From an uncultured Chloroflexota bacterium (GTDB lineage Bacteria > Chloroflexota > Chloroflexia > Chloroflexales > Chloroflexaceae), in the NCBI GenBank assembly GCA_937120965.1, contig CAKZKA010000061.1:1-64000 (forward strand): a stretch of 64,000 bases of DNA, given 5' to 3'. The position numbers and the translations under genes are program-made. This document shows positions 51,161 through 58,531 of this stretch, one piece after another. The notes under the pieces were generated by a model that had not been told where the DNA came from, did not search any database, and was given only the letters and a program-made list of their open reading frames with translations. Each line of letters begins with the position of its first letter. Positions within the stretch are counted from its first letter, which is position 1.

Positions 51161-52129
51161 CTACGGGCTTGCGGCGAGAAACGCGGCGACCTCGGAGCGG
51201 CGGGGAGGATCGGCGCCTGGACGGGTGCAGGTGAGGGCGGCAACAGCGGCAGCGAAGCGCAGGGCAGCCGTGAGTTCCTCCACAGGCAGCGCCGCCAGCG
51301 CTTCTCGCGTGAGGGCTGCCCGTTCGGCCAGGGCCGCAAGCAACCCGGCGCTGAAGCTGTCGCCCGCGCCAACGGTGTCGGCAACCGCTACGGAAAAGCC
51401 CGGGATGTGCAGCGTTTCAACCTGACCATCGCGCTGCCGCAGGACGGTCACGCCAGCGCCGCCACGGGTGAGCGCTACCAGCGCCGGGCCATCTGCGAGG
51501 CGAGCGGAGGCAACCTGAACCGGGTCTTCGCCGGGGGCCAGCCAGGCGCAATCGGCGGCGCTGAGTTTCAACAGGTCGCACGCGGCGATGGCGCGAGCCA
51601 GTGTGAGGCGATAGGCGCCCGGATCGTCAATCAAGCGCGGGCGCACGTTGATGTCGAGGGACACCAGGGCCTGGCCGCGTAGCCTCTCGGCGGCGGCCAG
51701 CGCCGCCGCAGGCGTGGAGCCACGCAACAGGCTGATGCCGCCGAAGTGCAGCCCGGCGGCACGCTCGAACAGCGCTGGCGGCAGGTCCGCCGGGGTTAGC
51801 AGCGTGTCGGCGGCGCCGGCGCCATAAAAGGTGAAGACCGGCTCGCCGTCTTCGTGGGAAACGAAGGCCAGGGTGGTGGGCGCAGGCGCATCGGTGAGCC
51901 AGGTGTCATCAATACCCTCGGCACGCACGGCGCGGCGCAGGCGCCGCCCGAACACGTCGGCGCCGAGCTTGCCCACAAATGCGGTAGGCTGGCCCAGGCG
52001 CGCCAGCCCTACCGCCACGTTGAACGGGCCACCCCCGGGATGCAGCGTGAAGCCCGTAAGTTCGCCGTGGCTCTCCAGCGGCAAGAAATCGATCAGAATC
52101 TCGCCCAGGCAGACCAGCAGATTGCGCAT
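51161..52129 (-). CDS. PfkB-family sugar kinase (fructokinase/ribokinase-like)
   Basis: 322 residues. N-terminal sugar-binding motif GGGPFNVAVGLARLG (32-46) and C-terminal anion-hole/base motif DTVGAGDSFSAG (251-262, catalytic Asp257). Also present are LVSLDINVRP and LKLSAADCAWL. Proteins with this pattern phosphorylate fructose, 2-keto-3-deoxygluconate or ribose; the exact sugar is unclear. Cytoplasmic. The ATG at 52129 has GGAG about 7 nt upstream; the longer open frame runs through repeat DNA. It stands alone on the minus strand, between repeat blocks, converging with VWA copy 2 and divergent from the carbonic-anhydrase-like gene. Confidence 0.9.
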   Translation of the reverse strand: MRNLLVCLGEILIDFLPLESHGELTGFTLHPGGGPFNVAVGLARLGQPTAFVGKLGADVFGRRLRRAVRAEGIDDTWLTDAPAPTTLAFVSHEDGEPVFTFYGAGAADTLLTPADLPPALFERAAGLHFGGISLLRGSTPAAALAAAERLRGQALVSLDINVRPRLIDDPGAYRLTLARAIAACDLLKLSAADCAWLAPGEDPVQVASARLADGPALVALTRGGAGVTVLRQRDGQVETLHIPGFSVAVADTVGAGDSFSAGLLAALAERAALTREALAALPVEELTAALRFAAAVAALTCTRPGADPPRRSEVAAFLAASP

Positions 52130-52465
52130 ACGTGTCTCCAGAGAGTACAATGGCTCAACGACCAGAGCCGACGGGTCTGGCCCGGGAGGAGCACGGGGAT
52201 AGCCGGCCCTTCCCGTATGGGGAGGATCTGGGACGGCGTAGCCCTTCCAGGAAACAGCCCGCCGGCCGGGAGGGTTTGGGAGGGCCACGCCTTCCCAAAA
52301 ATAATTACAATGTTCATTTCGGCGTTGTGCGCCCCGCGCCTGGCGCCTGATGTGAACATAGCCCGCGCGCGGGAGGGTGCAGGAGGGGGTAGGGAAACCC
52401 GATTTTCCTATTTTACAATGTCCATGCAACCTGGCGGATGCACTATTTACCACGCGAGCGAACCC
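52130..52465. repeat. 336-bp divergent gap with repeat relics
   Basis: Degenerate type-B hairpins at about 52227-52250 and 52271-52296, the atgttcatttcggcgttgtgcgcc module at about 52311-52336, and a decayed palindrome (GGGAAACCCGATTTTCC) at about 52394-52410. A TTTTACAATGTCC stretch at about 52413-52425 could hold a -10 (TACAAT, 52415-52420) for the downstream gene, about 46 nt before its ATG; no good -35. Confidence 0.5.
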
Positions 52466-52981
52466 ATGAACGAAAACGCAGCCATCTTGATCGACCAGAT
52501 TACCATCCACCCGAGCGCGTATGTCTTCCCCAACACCTTTCTGGCCGGAACGATCACCATCGGCGCGGAAAGCAGCGTCTGGCCGATGAGCGTGCTGCGC
52601 GCCGACACCGTACCCATCCAGATCGGCGCCTGCTCAAATGTCCAGGACGGGTGTATTATCCATGGCGATCCGGGGTTTCCGGTGATTATCGGGGACTACG
52701 TGACCCTGGGCCACGGCGCCATCGTGCACGGCGCGGTGATCGAAGACGAAGTGCTGATCGGCATCGGCGCGGTCGTGCTGAATGGCGCGCGTATCGGACG
52801 GGGCTCGATTGTGGGCGCGCGCGCCCTGGTGACCGAAGGGATGCAGGTGCCACCGGGGTCGCTGGTGCTGGGCGTGCCGGGGAGCATCCGCCCCCTCAGC
52901 GCCGAGCAGGCGGCGCGCATTCGCGGGCCGGCGGAGCGCTATGTCGAGCGCAAGGAGTTGTACCGGCGTCGGGAGGCGTAA
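52466..52981 (+). CDS. Gamma-carbonic-anhydrase-like hexapeptide protein
   Basis: 171 residues with a left-handed beta-helix of hexapeptide repeats (TITIGAESSVWPMSVLRAD, VVLNGARIGRGSIVGARALV) and a C-terminal helix (EQAARIRGPAERYVERK). The three zinc-ligand histidines of gamma-class anhydrases are all present: His66 (IHGD), His83 and His88 (LGHGAIVHG), with Arg45, Asp47 and Gln60 around the site. Related proteins (YrdA, PaaY) have low or no anhydrase activity, so the reaction (CO2 hydration) is possible, not shown. The ATG is chosen from the start of the fold. Its stop codon TAA uses the first base of a MITE-like element. Confidence 0.88.
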   Translation: MNENAAILIDQITIHPSAYVFPNTFLAGTITIGAESSVWPMSVLRADTVPIQIGACSNVQDGCIIHGDPGFPVIIGDYVTLGHGAIVHGAVIEDEVLIGIGAVVLNGARIGRGSIVGARALVTEGMQVPPGSLVLGVPGSIRPLSAEQAARIRGPAERYVERKELYRRREA

Positions 52982-53084
52982 TACCATTTTTGGTTTTAGA
53001 TTTTGGATTGTGGATTGCCACACTGGGCAGCACAACGCCTGAAATCGCTTCAGGCAATGCGGCATCATCAACGGTAATTGGTAT
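52981..53084. mobile_element. MITE-like element, copy 2
   Basis: 104 bp, begins ATACCATTTTTGG and ends GTAATTGGTAT, flanked by TA on each side (gcg-TA-[element]-TA-AGGCG by the same reading as copy 1). Its left half aligns with the reverse complement of the right half of copy 1. The GTG of the uracil-DNA-glycosylase-like gene starts 9 nt later, so its right end may supply the upstream TATAAG box. Confidence 0.62.
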
Positions 53085-53092
53085 AAGGCGCA

Positions 53093-53842
53093 GTGAACCC
53101 TGACCCTGAGGTGACGGCATCGCCAGTTGCCGCGCTGATCGCCGATCTGGCGATGTTGCGCCCGCCCGGCGATGCCGTGAATATGTACGCCGGCGACGGG
53201 CCGCCAGGAAACCGTACCCGGCGCCGCAACCTGGCTCTGGCGCTGGAGGCGGCGCTCGAGCAACCGCCCGACCTGGTGCTGATCGGTGAAGCCCCGGGGT
53301 ACAACGGCGCCCGGCGCACGGGGGTGCCGTTTACCAGCGAGCGCCTGTTGCTGGAGGGACGCTGGCCGCTGGGCCGCTTCGACGCCGAGCGGGGCCTGAC
53401 CCTGGCCAGAGATGACGCGCGGATCAGCGCCGAGCCAACCGCAACCATCGTCTGCCGTGAACTGGAGGCCCTGGGCCTGGCAGCCGTAGGCTGGAACGCC
53501 TACCCCTTGCACCCGCATCGTCCCGGCGTGGAGCGAAGCAATCGCCCGCCACGGGCAAGCGAGATCGCCCTGGGCTTGCCGTGGCTGGCCCGGATCTGCG
53601 CGCTGTTTGCCGGCGTGCCGGTGGTGGCGCTGGGGCGTATCGCCGCGGCAGCGCTGACGACCCTCGGCGTGCCGCACGTCAGGCTGCGGCACCCGGCCCA
53701 GGGCGGCGCGCGGCAGTTCGCTGCCGGGCTGCGCGCCGGAGAGTGGAGAAGCCAGCGAAACCGCGTTTCTGCTTGTGCGGGCGGGCTGCGCCCCTCGACA
53801 ACGCCAGATTCTGACCCCCTCCCCCAAAAATCCTCCACCTGA
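53093..53842 (+). CDS. Uracil-DNA glycosylase-superfamily protein
   Basis: 249 residues. Motif A is LIGEAPGYNGARRTGVPFTS (63-82), typical of the UDG superfamily (GEAPG with a following pocket). Motif B is RHPAQGGARQF near 208. The Cys cluster of 4Fe-4S (family 4/5) enzymes is absent, so it belongs to another branch; catalytic competence is uncertain. It would excise uracil or a related lesion from DNA. A GTG start lies only 9 nt after a MITE-like element. The last about 30 residues (from about 218) read into a segment also found as a dispersed repeat at about 32652-32673, so the native C-terminus may have been replaced. Confidence 0.8.
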   Translation: MNPDPEVTASPVAALIADLAMLRPPGDAVNMYAGDGPPGNRTRRRNLALALEAALEQPPDLVLIGEAPGYNGARRTGVPFTSERLLLEGRWPLGRFDAERGLTLARDDARISAEPTATIVCRELEALGLAAVGWNAYPLHPHRPGVERSNRPPRASEIALGLPWLARICALFAGVPVVALGRIAAAALTTLGVPHVRLRHPAQGGARQFAAGLRAGEWRSQRNRVSACAGGLRPSTTPDSDPLPQKSST

Positions 53843-54166
53843 GATCCCGCCCGGGAGGGGCGTGGGGAAACCCGGTTTCCCCATATGTTCACGTCAGCCG
53901 TCCAAACCCTCCCGGTCGGGAGGGTTTGCCGCCCCCAGTGGCAGGGGGATGGGGAAACCTGGTTTCCCCATATGTTCACATCAGTCATCCATGCGGCTAC
54001 GCCGCACAACGACAAGATGAACATGGGTTTTTCTTGGGAGGGCTTCGCCCTCCCAAACCCTCCCCGCTGGCGGGTTGGTTCCTGGGAGGGCTTCGCCCTC
54101 CCAAACCCTCCCGCGGGCGGGCTATGTTCACCTCAGCCCGCCCGACAGGGGATATAATGAAGAACC
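53843..54166. repeat. Composite repeat gap before the HipA-like gene
   Basis: Palindromes GGGGAAACCCGGTTTCCCC at 53864-53882 and GGGGAAACCTGGTTTCCCC at 53951-53969. Each is followed by atatgttcacatcag-type linkers. The gcggctacgccgcacaacgacaagatg module is at 53991-54018, with GGGAGGGCttcGCCCTCCC at about 54036-54055 and 54085-54105. This is the clearest example of the repeat families arranged as one cassette. A TATAAT lies at 54153-54158. Confidence 0.72.
54153..54158 (+). promoter_or_regulatory. TATAAT box 8 nt before the HipA-like start
   Basis: gaTATAATgaagaaccATG. With a usual 6-8 nt distance to the transcript start, the RNA would begin at or next to the ATG at 54167, so a leaderless message is likely. 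A TTCACC at 54127-54132 is 20 nt further up, a poor -35. Confidence 0.45.
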
Positions 54167-54958
54167 ATGGCACCCATGCTCCGCACTGTTATCGCCACCC
54201 GATACGTCACGCCGCTGCGCGAGGGCGGCTCGTTGCCCGCCCTCGTCGAGGCGGATGACGACGGGTTGTACGTGCTCAAGTTTCGTGGCGCCGGCCAGGG
54301 GCCAAAGGCGCTGATCGCCGAATTGCTCGCCGGCGAGTTGGGGCGCGCCCTCGGCCTGCCGGTGCCCGAGATTGTCCTGGCGCATCTTGACCCGACCCTG
54401 GGGCAGAACGAGCCCGATAGCGAGATCCAGGATCTCGTCAGGGCCAGTGGCGGGCTGAACCTGGCTGTGGACTTTCTACCGGGCGCTCTGGCCTTCGATG
54501 CGCTCAATGCCGCCAGCGTCACTCCCGAGCTGGCAGCGCGCATCGTCTGGTTCGATGCCTTCGTCACCAATGTGGACCGGACAGCGCTCAATACCAACCT
54601 GCTGCTCTGGCATCGCCAGCTCTACCTGATCGACCACGGCGCGGCGTTGATTGTTCACCATACCTGGGAAGACTGGCGCGCGCGGGCCAGTGGTCGCTTT
54701 GCGGCGATCAGGAACCACGTGCTGCTCCCCGTGGCCGGCGATCTGCGCGCCGCCGATGCCGCGCTGGCGCCCCAGATCACGCCCGCCCTGGTGGAACGTC
54801 TGGTTGCCGGGGTACCCGATGTCTGGCTGGTCGGTGATAGCACGTTCGGGAGCCTGGAAGAGCACCGGGCAGCCTACGTCGAATACCTGCTGACGCGGGC
54901 AGCACCGCCACGGTTGTTTGTTGAGGAGGCGATCCATGCCCGCGACCAGCGTCTTTGA
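54167..54958 (+). CDS. HipA-like serine/threonine kinase
   Basis: 263 residues, shorter than HipA (about 440) because it lacks HipA's N-terminal lobe extension. Kinase features: YVLKFRG (Lys38, ATP lysine), LARIVWFDAFVTNVDRTALNTN (catalytic Asp137 with Asn144) and YLIDHGAAL (Asp156, Mg-binding Asp of the activation segment). HipA kinases phosphorylate translation factors in toxin-antitoxin modules; no HipB-like HTH gene is adjacent. Instead its 3' end overlaps the DUF3037 gene by 23 bp, a conserved pairing. A TATAAT box just ahead of the ATG suggests a leaderless transcript. The biological target is unknown. Confidence 0.85.
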   Translation: MAPMLRTVIATRYVTPLREGGSLPALVEADDDGLYVLKFRGAGQGPKALIAELLAGELGRALGLPVPEIVLAHLDPTLGQNEPDSEIQDLVRASGGLNLAVDFLPGALAFDALNAASVTPELAARIVWFDAFVTNVDRTALNTNLLLWHRQLYLIDHGAALIVHHTWEDWRARASGRFAAIRNHVLLPVAGDLRAADAALAPQITPALVERLVAGVPDVWLVGDSTFGSLEEHRAAYVEYLLTRAAPPRLFVEEAIHARDQRL

Positions 54959-55331
54959 GTACGCCCTGCTGCGGGTGGTACCACGGATCGAACGCGGCGA
55001 ATACGTCAACGTCGGCGTGGTGCTCCTCTGCCGGCAGCACAGCTTTCTCCAGGCGCGTCTGCGCCTCGACACGGCTCGCCTGCGCGCCCTCGATCCCACG
55101 CTCGACCTGGAGCTGCTCGAGGCGCAACTGGCGCATATCCCCTTGATCTGTGCCGGCGGCGCTGCCGCCGGTCCGATTGGAGCCTTACCGCACTACGAGC
55201 GCTTCCGCTGGCTTACCGCCCCACGCAGCACCATCATCCAGCCCTCGCCTGTTCATACCGGCCTCTGTGTGGACCCGCAGGCGACCCTTGAACGGATTTT
55301 CGCCCGTAGTGTCGGCCAGGGGCACGCTTGA
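54936..55331 (+). CDS. DUF3037 domain protein
   Basis: 131 residues of the DUF3037 family (FEYALLRVVPRIERGEYVNVGVVLLC at the start; RFRWLTAPRSTIIQPSPVHTGLC later). Function unknown. Its gene overlaps the HipA-like kinase gene by 23 bp, with SD GAGGAGG 7 nt before the ATG, so translation is coupled. The repeated association with HipA-like kinases in other genomes suggests it is a partner or substrate, possibly an antitoxin-like regulator. No membrane segment. Confidence 0.86.
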   Translation: MPATSVFEYALLRVVPRIERGEYVNVGVVLLCRQHSFLQARLRLDTARLRALDPTLDLELLEAQLAHIPLICAGGAAAGPIGALPHYERFRWLTAPRSTIIQPSPVHTGLCVDPQATLERIFARSVGQGHA

Positions 55332-55652
55332 GGGTGGCGAATGCTTCGGCCATGCATGCCGTCGCCCCGGGGCGGCCCCGCCGCCCCGCGGCCATGCCGC
55401 CGCGGATGTTGCATGGGCGCTGTGCAAACCACGATGTCACACCGTCACACGTGAATTGACAAACTCATCGCTCCGCGCTACACTTTTGATAACCCAGATT
55501 TAATTGACACCCCCCTCCGTGGAGTGACGCTGCTACGTCAGCAGCCGCTCCGGCAGTGCTCCTGTCGGTCGCTGGACAATGCTGTCCACGGCCTTACGTT
55601 CCGGCGTTGATGCAAAAGGTTGCCGCGTTGCCTCGATTGCTGGAGGCCTGAT
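55332..55652. other. 321-bp gap with promoter of the ABC/hydantoinase cluster
   Basis: Contains a sigma-70-like promoter at 55456-55484. A GC-rich segment with ccccggggcggccccgccgccccgcggccatgccgccgcgg (about 55368-55403) can fold and may end the HipA/DUF3037 transcript. I see no riboswitch with the conserved core of THI or FMN elements. No palindrome family members here. Confidence 0.6.
55456..55484 (+). promoter_or_regulatory. Sigma-70 promoter of the ABC/hydantoinase cluster
   Basis: TTGACA (55456-55461), 17-nt spacer, TACACT (55479-55484). This is the best -35/-10 match in the window, about 170 nt ahead of the first permease start. Confidence 0.65.
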
Positions 55653-56486
55653 TTGACATACTCTGCTCAGGGTGTCCCTGGCGGCGCCCCCGGAACTCTG
55701 GTTCGGCGCGTCCTGCCCGTTCTTGGCGTGGTCGCTACGCTGCTGCTGCTCTGGGAGGGCGCCCGGCTGCTGTTTGGCTTCTCCGAGCAACGCCTGCCGT
55801 CGCTGGGTTCGATCGTCGAGACGATGTTCACCCGCACCCGCGGGGGCACAGGCCCGCTGCTGATCGTGCAGATGCTGGCGAACGGCTGGGCCACCTTTCG
55901 CGTGGCCCTGGGCGGCTTCGTCATCGGCGGGTTGCTGGGCTTCGGTCTGGCGGTGCTCTTTATGCGCCTGCCAGTTCTGGAACGGGGCCTGATGCCGTAT
56001 GTTATCGGCTCGCAGACTGTGCCCATTCTCGCCATCGCCCCGATGGTCGTCGTGGGCCTCGGGCGTATGGGCGCGCCTGCCTGGCTGGCCAAGATGGTCG
56101 TCGCTGCCTACCTGACCTTCTTTCCCGTCACTATCGGCATGCTGCGCGGGCTGCGTTCGGCTTCGCCCCAGAGCCTCGACCTGATGCGCTCGTATGCGGC
56201 TACGCCGTTCCAGTACTTCTGGAAGCTGCGTTTTCCGGTTTCGCTACCCTATCTGTTTACCGCCCTCAAAATTGCCGCCTCGGCAGCGGTGATCGGGGCG
56301 ATTGTGGCCGAGTTGCCCTCTGGCGCCCGCGAGGGCATCGGGGTGATGATCCTCAACGCGGCGCAGTACTACAATTCGCGACCACAGGCCCTCTACCTGG
56401 CTATCCTGGTCGCCGGCCTGGTGGGCATTGGTTTCTATGGCCTGGTGGTGCTGGCCGAGCACCTGATCGTCAAATGGCGAACGTAG
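55653..56486 (+). CDS. ABC transporter permease 1 (SsuC/ThiX/RibX type)
   Basis: 277 residues from the TTG at 55653, which has GGAGG 6 nt upstream. Six helices; the EAA-type loop is ASPQSLDLMRSYAATPFQYFWKLRFPVSLPYLFTALKIA. It belongs to the BPD permease group for nitrate/sulfonate/taurine/pyrimidine-precursor importers. It is the first gene of a cluster that includes an ATPase, a second permease and a lipoprotein SBP, so the importer would be heterodimeric. A longer frame from 55620 lacks an SD. It is inserted in the cytoplasmic membrane; substrate from context is a cyclic ureide or pyrimidine-like compound (inference). Confidence 0.88.
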   Translation: MTYSAQGVPGGAPGTLVRRVLPVLGVVATLLLLWEGARLLFGFSEQRLPSLGSIVETMFTRTRGGTGPLLIVQMLANGWATFRVALGGFVIGGLLGFGLAVLFMRLPVLERGLMPYVIGSQTVPILAIAPMVVVGLGRMGAPAWLAKMVVAAYLTFFPVTIGMLRGLRSASPQSLDLMRSYAATPFQYFWKLRFPVSLPYLFTALKIAASAAVIGAIVAELPSGAREGIGVMILNAAQYYNSRPQALYLAILVAGLVGIGFYGLVVLAEHLIVKWRT

Positions 56487-56668
56487 GGGTACGCCCGTTC
56501 TACGTTTGTGGAGCCTTCCGCGCCACAGGATGAACGGCGATCTTCCCGAGAGGGCGGCGCCCTCTCGAACCCTTCCTCGAACAGGGGTGCGGGGCACCTG
56601 CTTTCCCCACCCTGCTGGTGCTGGAGAGGCCGGACATCCACCCCGTGCGTTCCCGAAATCCGAACCCT
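56487..56668. other. Short gap between permease 1 and ATPase genes
   Basis: 182 bp with a GAGAGGGCGGCGCCCTCTC hairpin at about 56549-56567, a sequence variant of the local GGGAGGGC hairpin family whose arms co-vary. No gene. Confidence 0.6.
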
Positions 56669-57466
56669 ATGAGCACTCCACCCATTATCGAGTTCGATCG
56701 CGTCAATAAGGTGTATCAAAGCGGTGGCGGGCCAGTCACCGCTCTGCTCGATGTGAGCCTGAGCATCGCCACCGGTGAGTTCATCGCCCTGATCGGTCCG
56801 AGCGGCTGCGGCAAGAGCACCTTGATGCGCCTGATCGGTGACCTTGAGCAACCCAGCTCGGGCACGGTGCGGGTGAAGGGCAAAACACCCGCACAGGCCC
56901 GTCTCGACCGCGACTACGGCATCGTGTTCCAGGCGCCCGTGCTCTACGAGTGGCGCACCGTGCGCCGGAACGTGGAATTGCCACTGGAGATTATGGGGCG
57001 GCCCCCCGCAGAACGCCGGGAACGGGCCATGAGCCTGCTGCGCATGGTCGGCCTGGGGGATTTTGGCGATGCCTATCCGTACCAGCTCTCCGGGGGCATG
57101 CAGCAACGGGCGGCAATTGCGCGCGCCCTCTCCTTCGAGCCGTCCATTCTGCTTATGGACGAGCCGTTCGGCGCGCTCGACGAGATCACCCGCGAGCGTA
57201 TGCAGACCGAACTGCTGAGCCTCTGGTCAAACGCCACCCCCCGTCCTACGGTTATCTTCGTCACCCACAGCATCCCCGAGGCGGTCTTTCTGGCCGACCG
57301 GGTGGTGGTCATGTCACCGCGACCGGGTCGCGTCCAGCGGATCGTCTTGATTGACCTGCCGCGCCCCCGGGTGTTTGAAACCCGTGAGTCGCCCCGCTTC
57401 TTCACCCTGGTGACCGAGGTCCGCGAGGCGCTCCGCGCCACCGAGAACGAACGGGTAGGAGCATGA
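56669..57466 (+). CDS. ABC transporter ATP-binding protein (SsuB/TauB type)
   Basis: 265 residues. Walker A GPSGCGKST (43-51), Q-loop Gln88, signature LSGGMQQR (140-147), Walker B LLMDEP (161-166) and switch His in VTHSIPEA (about 198). A typical NitT/TauT-group ATPase. The ATG at 56669 is chosen from the fold start. Its last codon overlaps the next permease by four bases (ATGA at 57463), so the two are coupled. Energises import of the ligand bound by the SBP at 58532. Confidence 0.93.
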   Translation: MSTPPIIEFDRVNKVYQSGGGPVTALLDVSLSIATGEFIALIGPSGCGKSTLMRLIGDLEQPSSGTVRVKGKTPAQARLDRDYGIVFQAPVLYEWRTVRRNVELPLEIMGRPPAERRERAMSLLRMVGLGDFGDAYPYQLSGGMQQRAAIARALSFEPSILLMDEPFGALDEITRERMQTELLSLWSNATPRPTVIFVTHSIPEAVFLADRVVVMSPRPGRVQRIVLIDLPRPRVFETRESPRFFTLVTEVREALRATENERVGA

Positions 57467-58281
57467 GCGCGCCGGTACAGGCAACAACGGTGGCTCGCCA
57501 GGCGGGCCAAGCAGCGCAGAAGGGCTTCAGGTTGCACGACCTGTGGCCGCCGGTACTCACGTTTGCGCTGGTCATCGGGCTGTGGGAACTGGCGGTGTGG
57601 TTCTTCCAGATCCCGCTCTACCTGCTACCCGCCCCCAGCCAGATCCTCGAGACGTTCCTGGCCCGCCCCGTTTTCTTGTTGCGGATCGGGCTGGTTACCT
57701 TTATCAATGCGGTAATCGGGTGCGCCATCGGGGTGAGCCTGGGCTGCCTGGCGGCGGCGCTCTGCGTGCGCTGGCGCGTAGTCGCCGATGGGCTGGTGCC
57801 CCTGGCTGTCGCGGCCAGCGCGGTGCCGATTATCGCCCTGTCGCCGCTGATGGGCATCTGGCTCGGGAGTGTCAGCCCGCTCTCGAAGATCGCCGTGGTG
57901 GCGGTGATGACCTTCTTTCCGACCCTGGTGAGCGTCTATCGCGGCCTGGTCTCGCCCACCGCCGACGCGCTCATGCTGATGCGCTCCTATGCCGCCCCTC
58001 AGCGGGCGGTTTTCGCCAGGCTCCGGGCGCCCGCAGCGCTGCCCTTTCTTTTCGGCGCGCTGCGCGTCTGCGCTACGCTCAGCATGATCGGCGCAGTGGT
58101 GGCCGAGTTCTTCGGTGGCCCGCAGAATGCCCTGGGGGTGTATATCAAAACTCAGGCCGGCATCCTGCGTACCCGCGAGGCCTGGTCGGCGATCCTGGTG
58201 GCCTGTCTCTTCGGGTTGGCCTTCTACCTGGCTGTAGTCCTCGCGGAACGCGCTGCGATGCCCTGGAAACGGGGGCGCTGA
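57463..58281 (+). CDS. ABC transporter permease 2 (SsuC/ThiX type)
   Basis: 272 residues, six helices, EAA loop SPTADALMLMRSYAAPQRAVFARLRAPAALPFLFGALRVCA. Homologous to permease 1 with the same topology. ATG overlaps the ATPase stop (ATGA). Two different permeases around one ATPase suggest a heterodimeric channel, the arrangement seen in RibXY/ThiXYZ-type importers. Next gene is the SBP after 250 bp of repeats. Confidence 0.9.
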   Translation: MSAPVQATTVARQAGQAAQKGFRLHDLWPPVLTFALVIGLWELAVWFFQIPLYLLPAPSQILETFLARPVFLLRIGLVTFINAVIGCAIGVSLGCLAAALCVRWRVVADGLVPLAVAASAVPIIALSPLMGIWLGSVSPLSKIAVVAVMTFFPTLVSVYRGLVSPTADALMLMRSYAAPQRAVFARLRAPAALPFLFGALRVCATLSMIGAVVAEFFGGPQNALGVYIKTQAGILRTREAWSAILVACLFGLAFYLAVVLAERAAMPWKRGR

Positions 58282-58531
58282 GGCGCCCATACGCGGGAGG
58301 GGTTGGGGGATGCAGCCCTCCCAGGAGGATTGCTGTTTTGAGCACGGGGAAACCGGGTTTCCCCAATCCCCCTGCCTGTCGGGGGGGGCAAGCCCTCCAC
58401 GCCGGGAGGGTTGGGAGGGCACGGCCCTCCCGGCGTTCAGGGTCGCGACCGGGCAGCGTCGCCTGTCGGCAAGGGAGCACAGGGTTCTCGTTCGTGTTCG
58501 GGTTCGTTGACAGATGCCAAGGAGGATGACC
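58282..58531. repeat. 250-bp repeat gap before the SBP
   Basis: Palindrome GGGGAAACCGGGTTTCCCC at 58346-58364, with GGGAGGGCacgGCCCTCCC hairpin at about 58411-58430. The SD (AAGGAGG) of the SBP is at 58519-58525. Confidence 0.68.

Noticed and set aside
55332-55652. TPP or FMN riboswitch before the transporter
   Set aside because: I looked for the conserved THI-box and RFN-element cores and did not see them.
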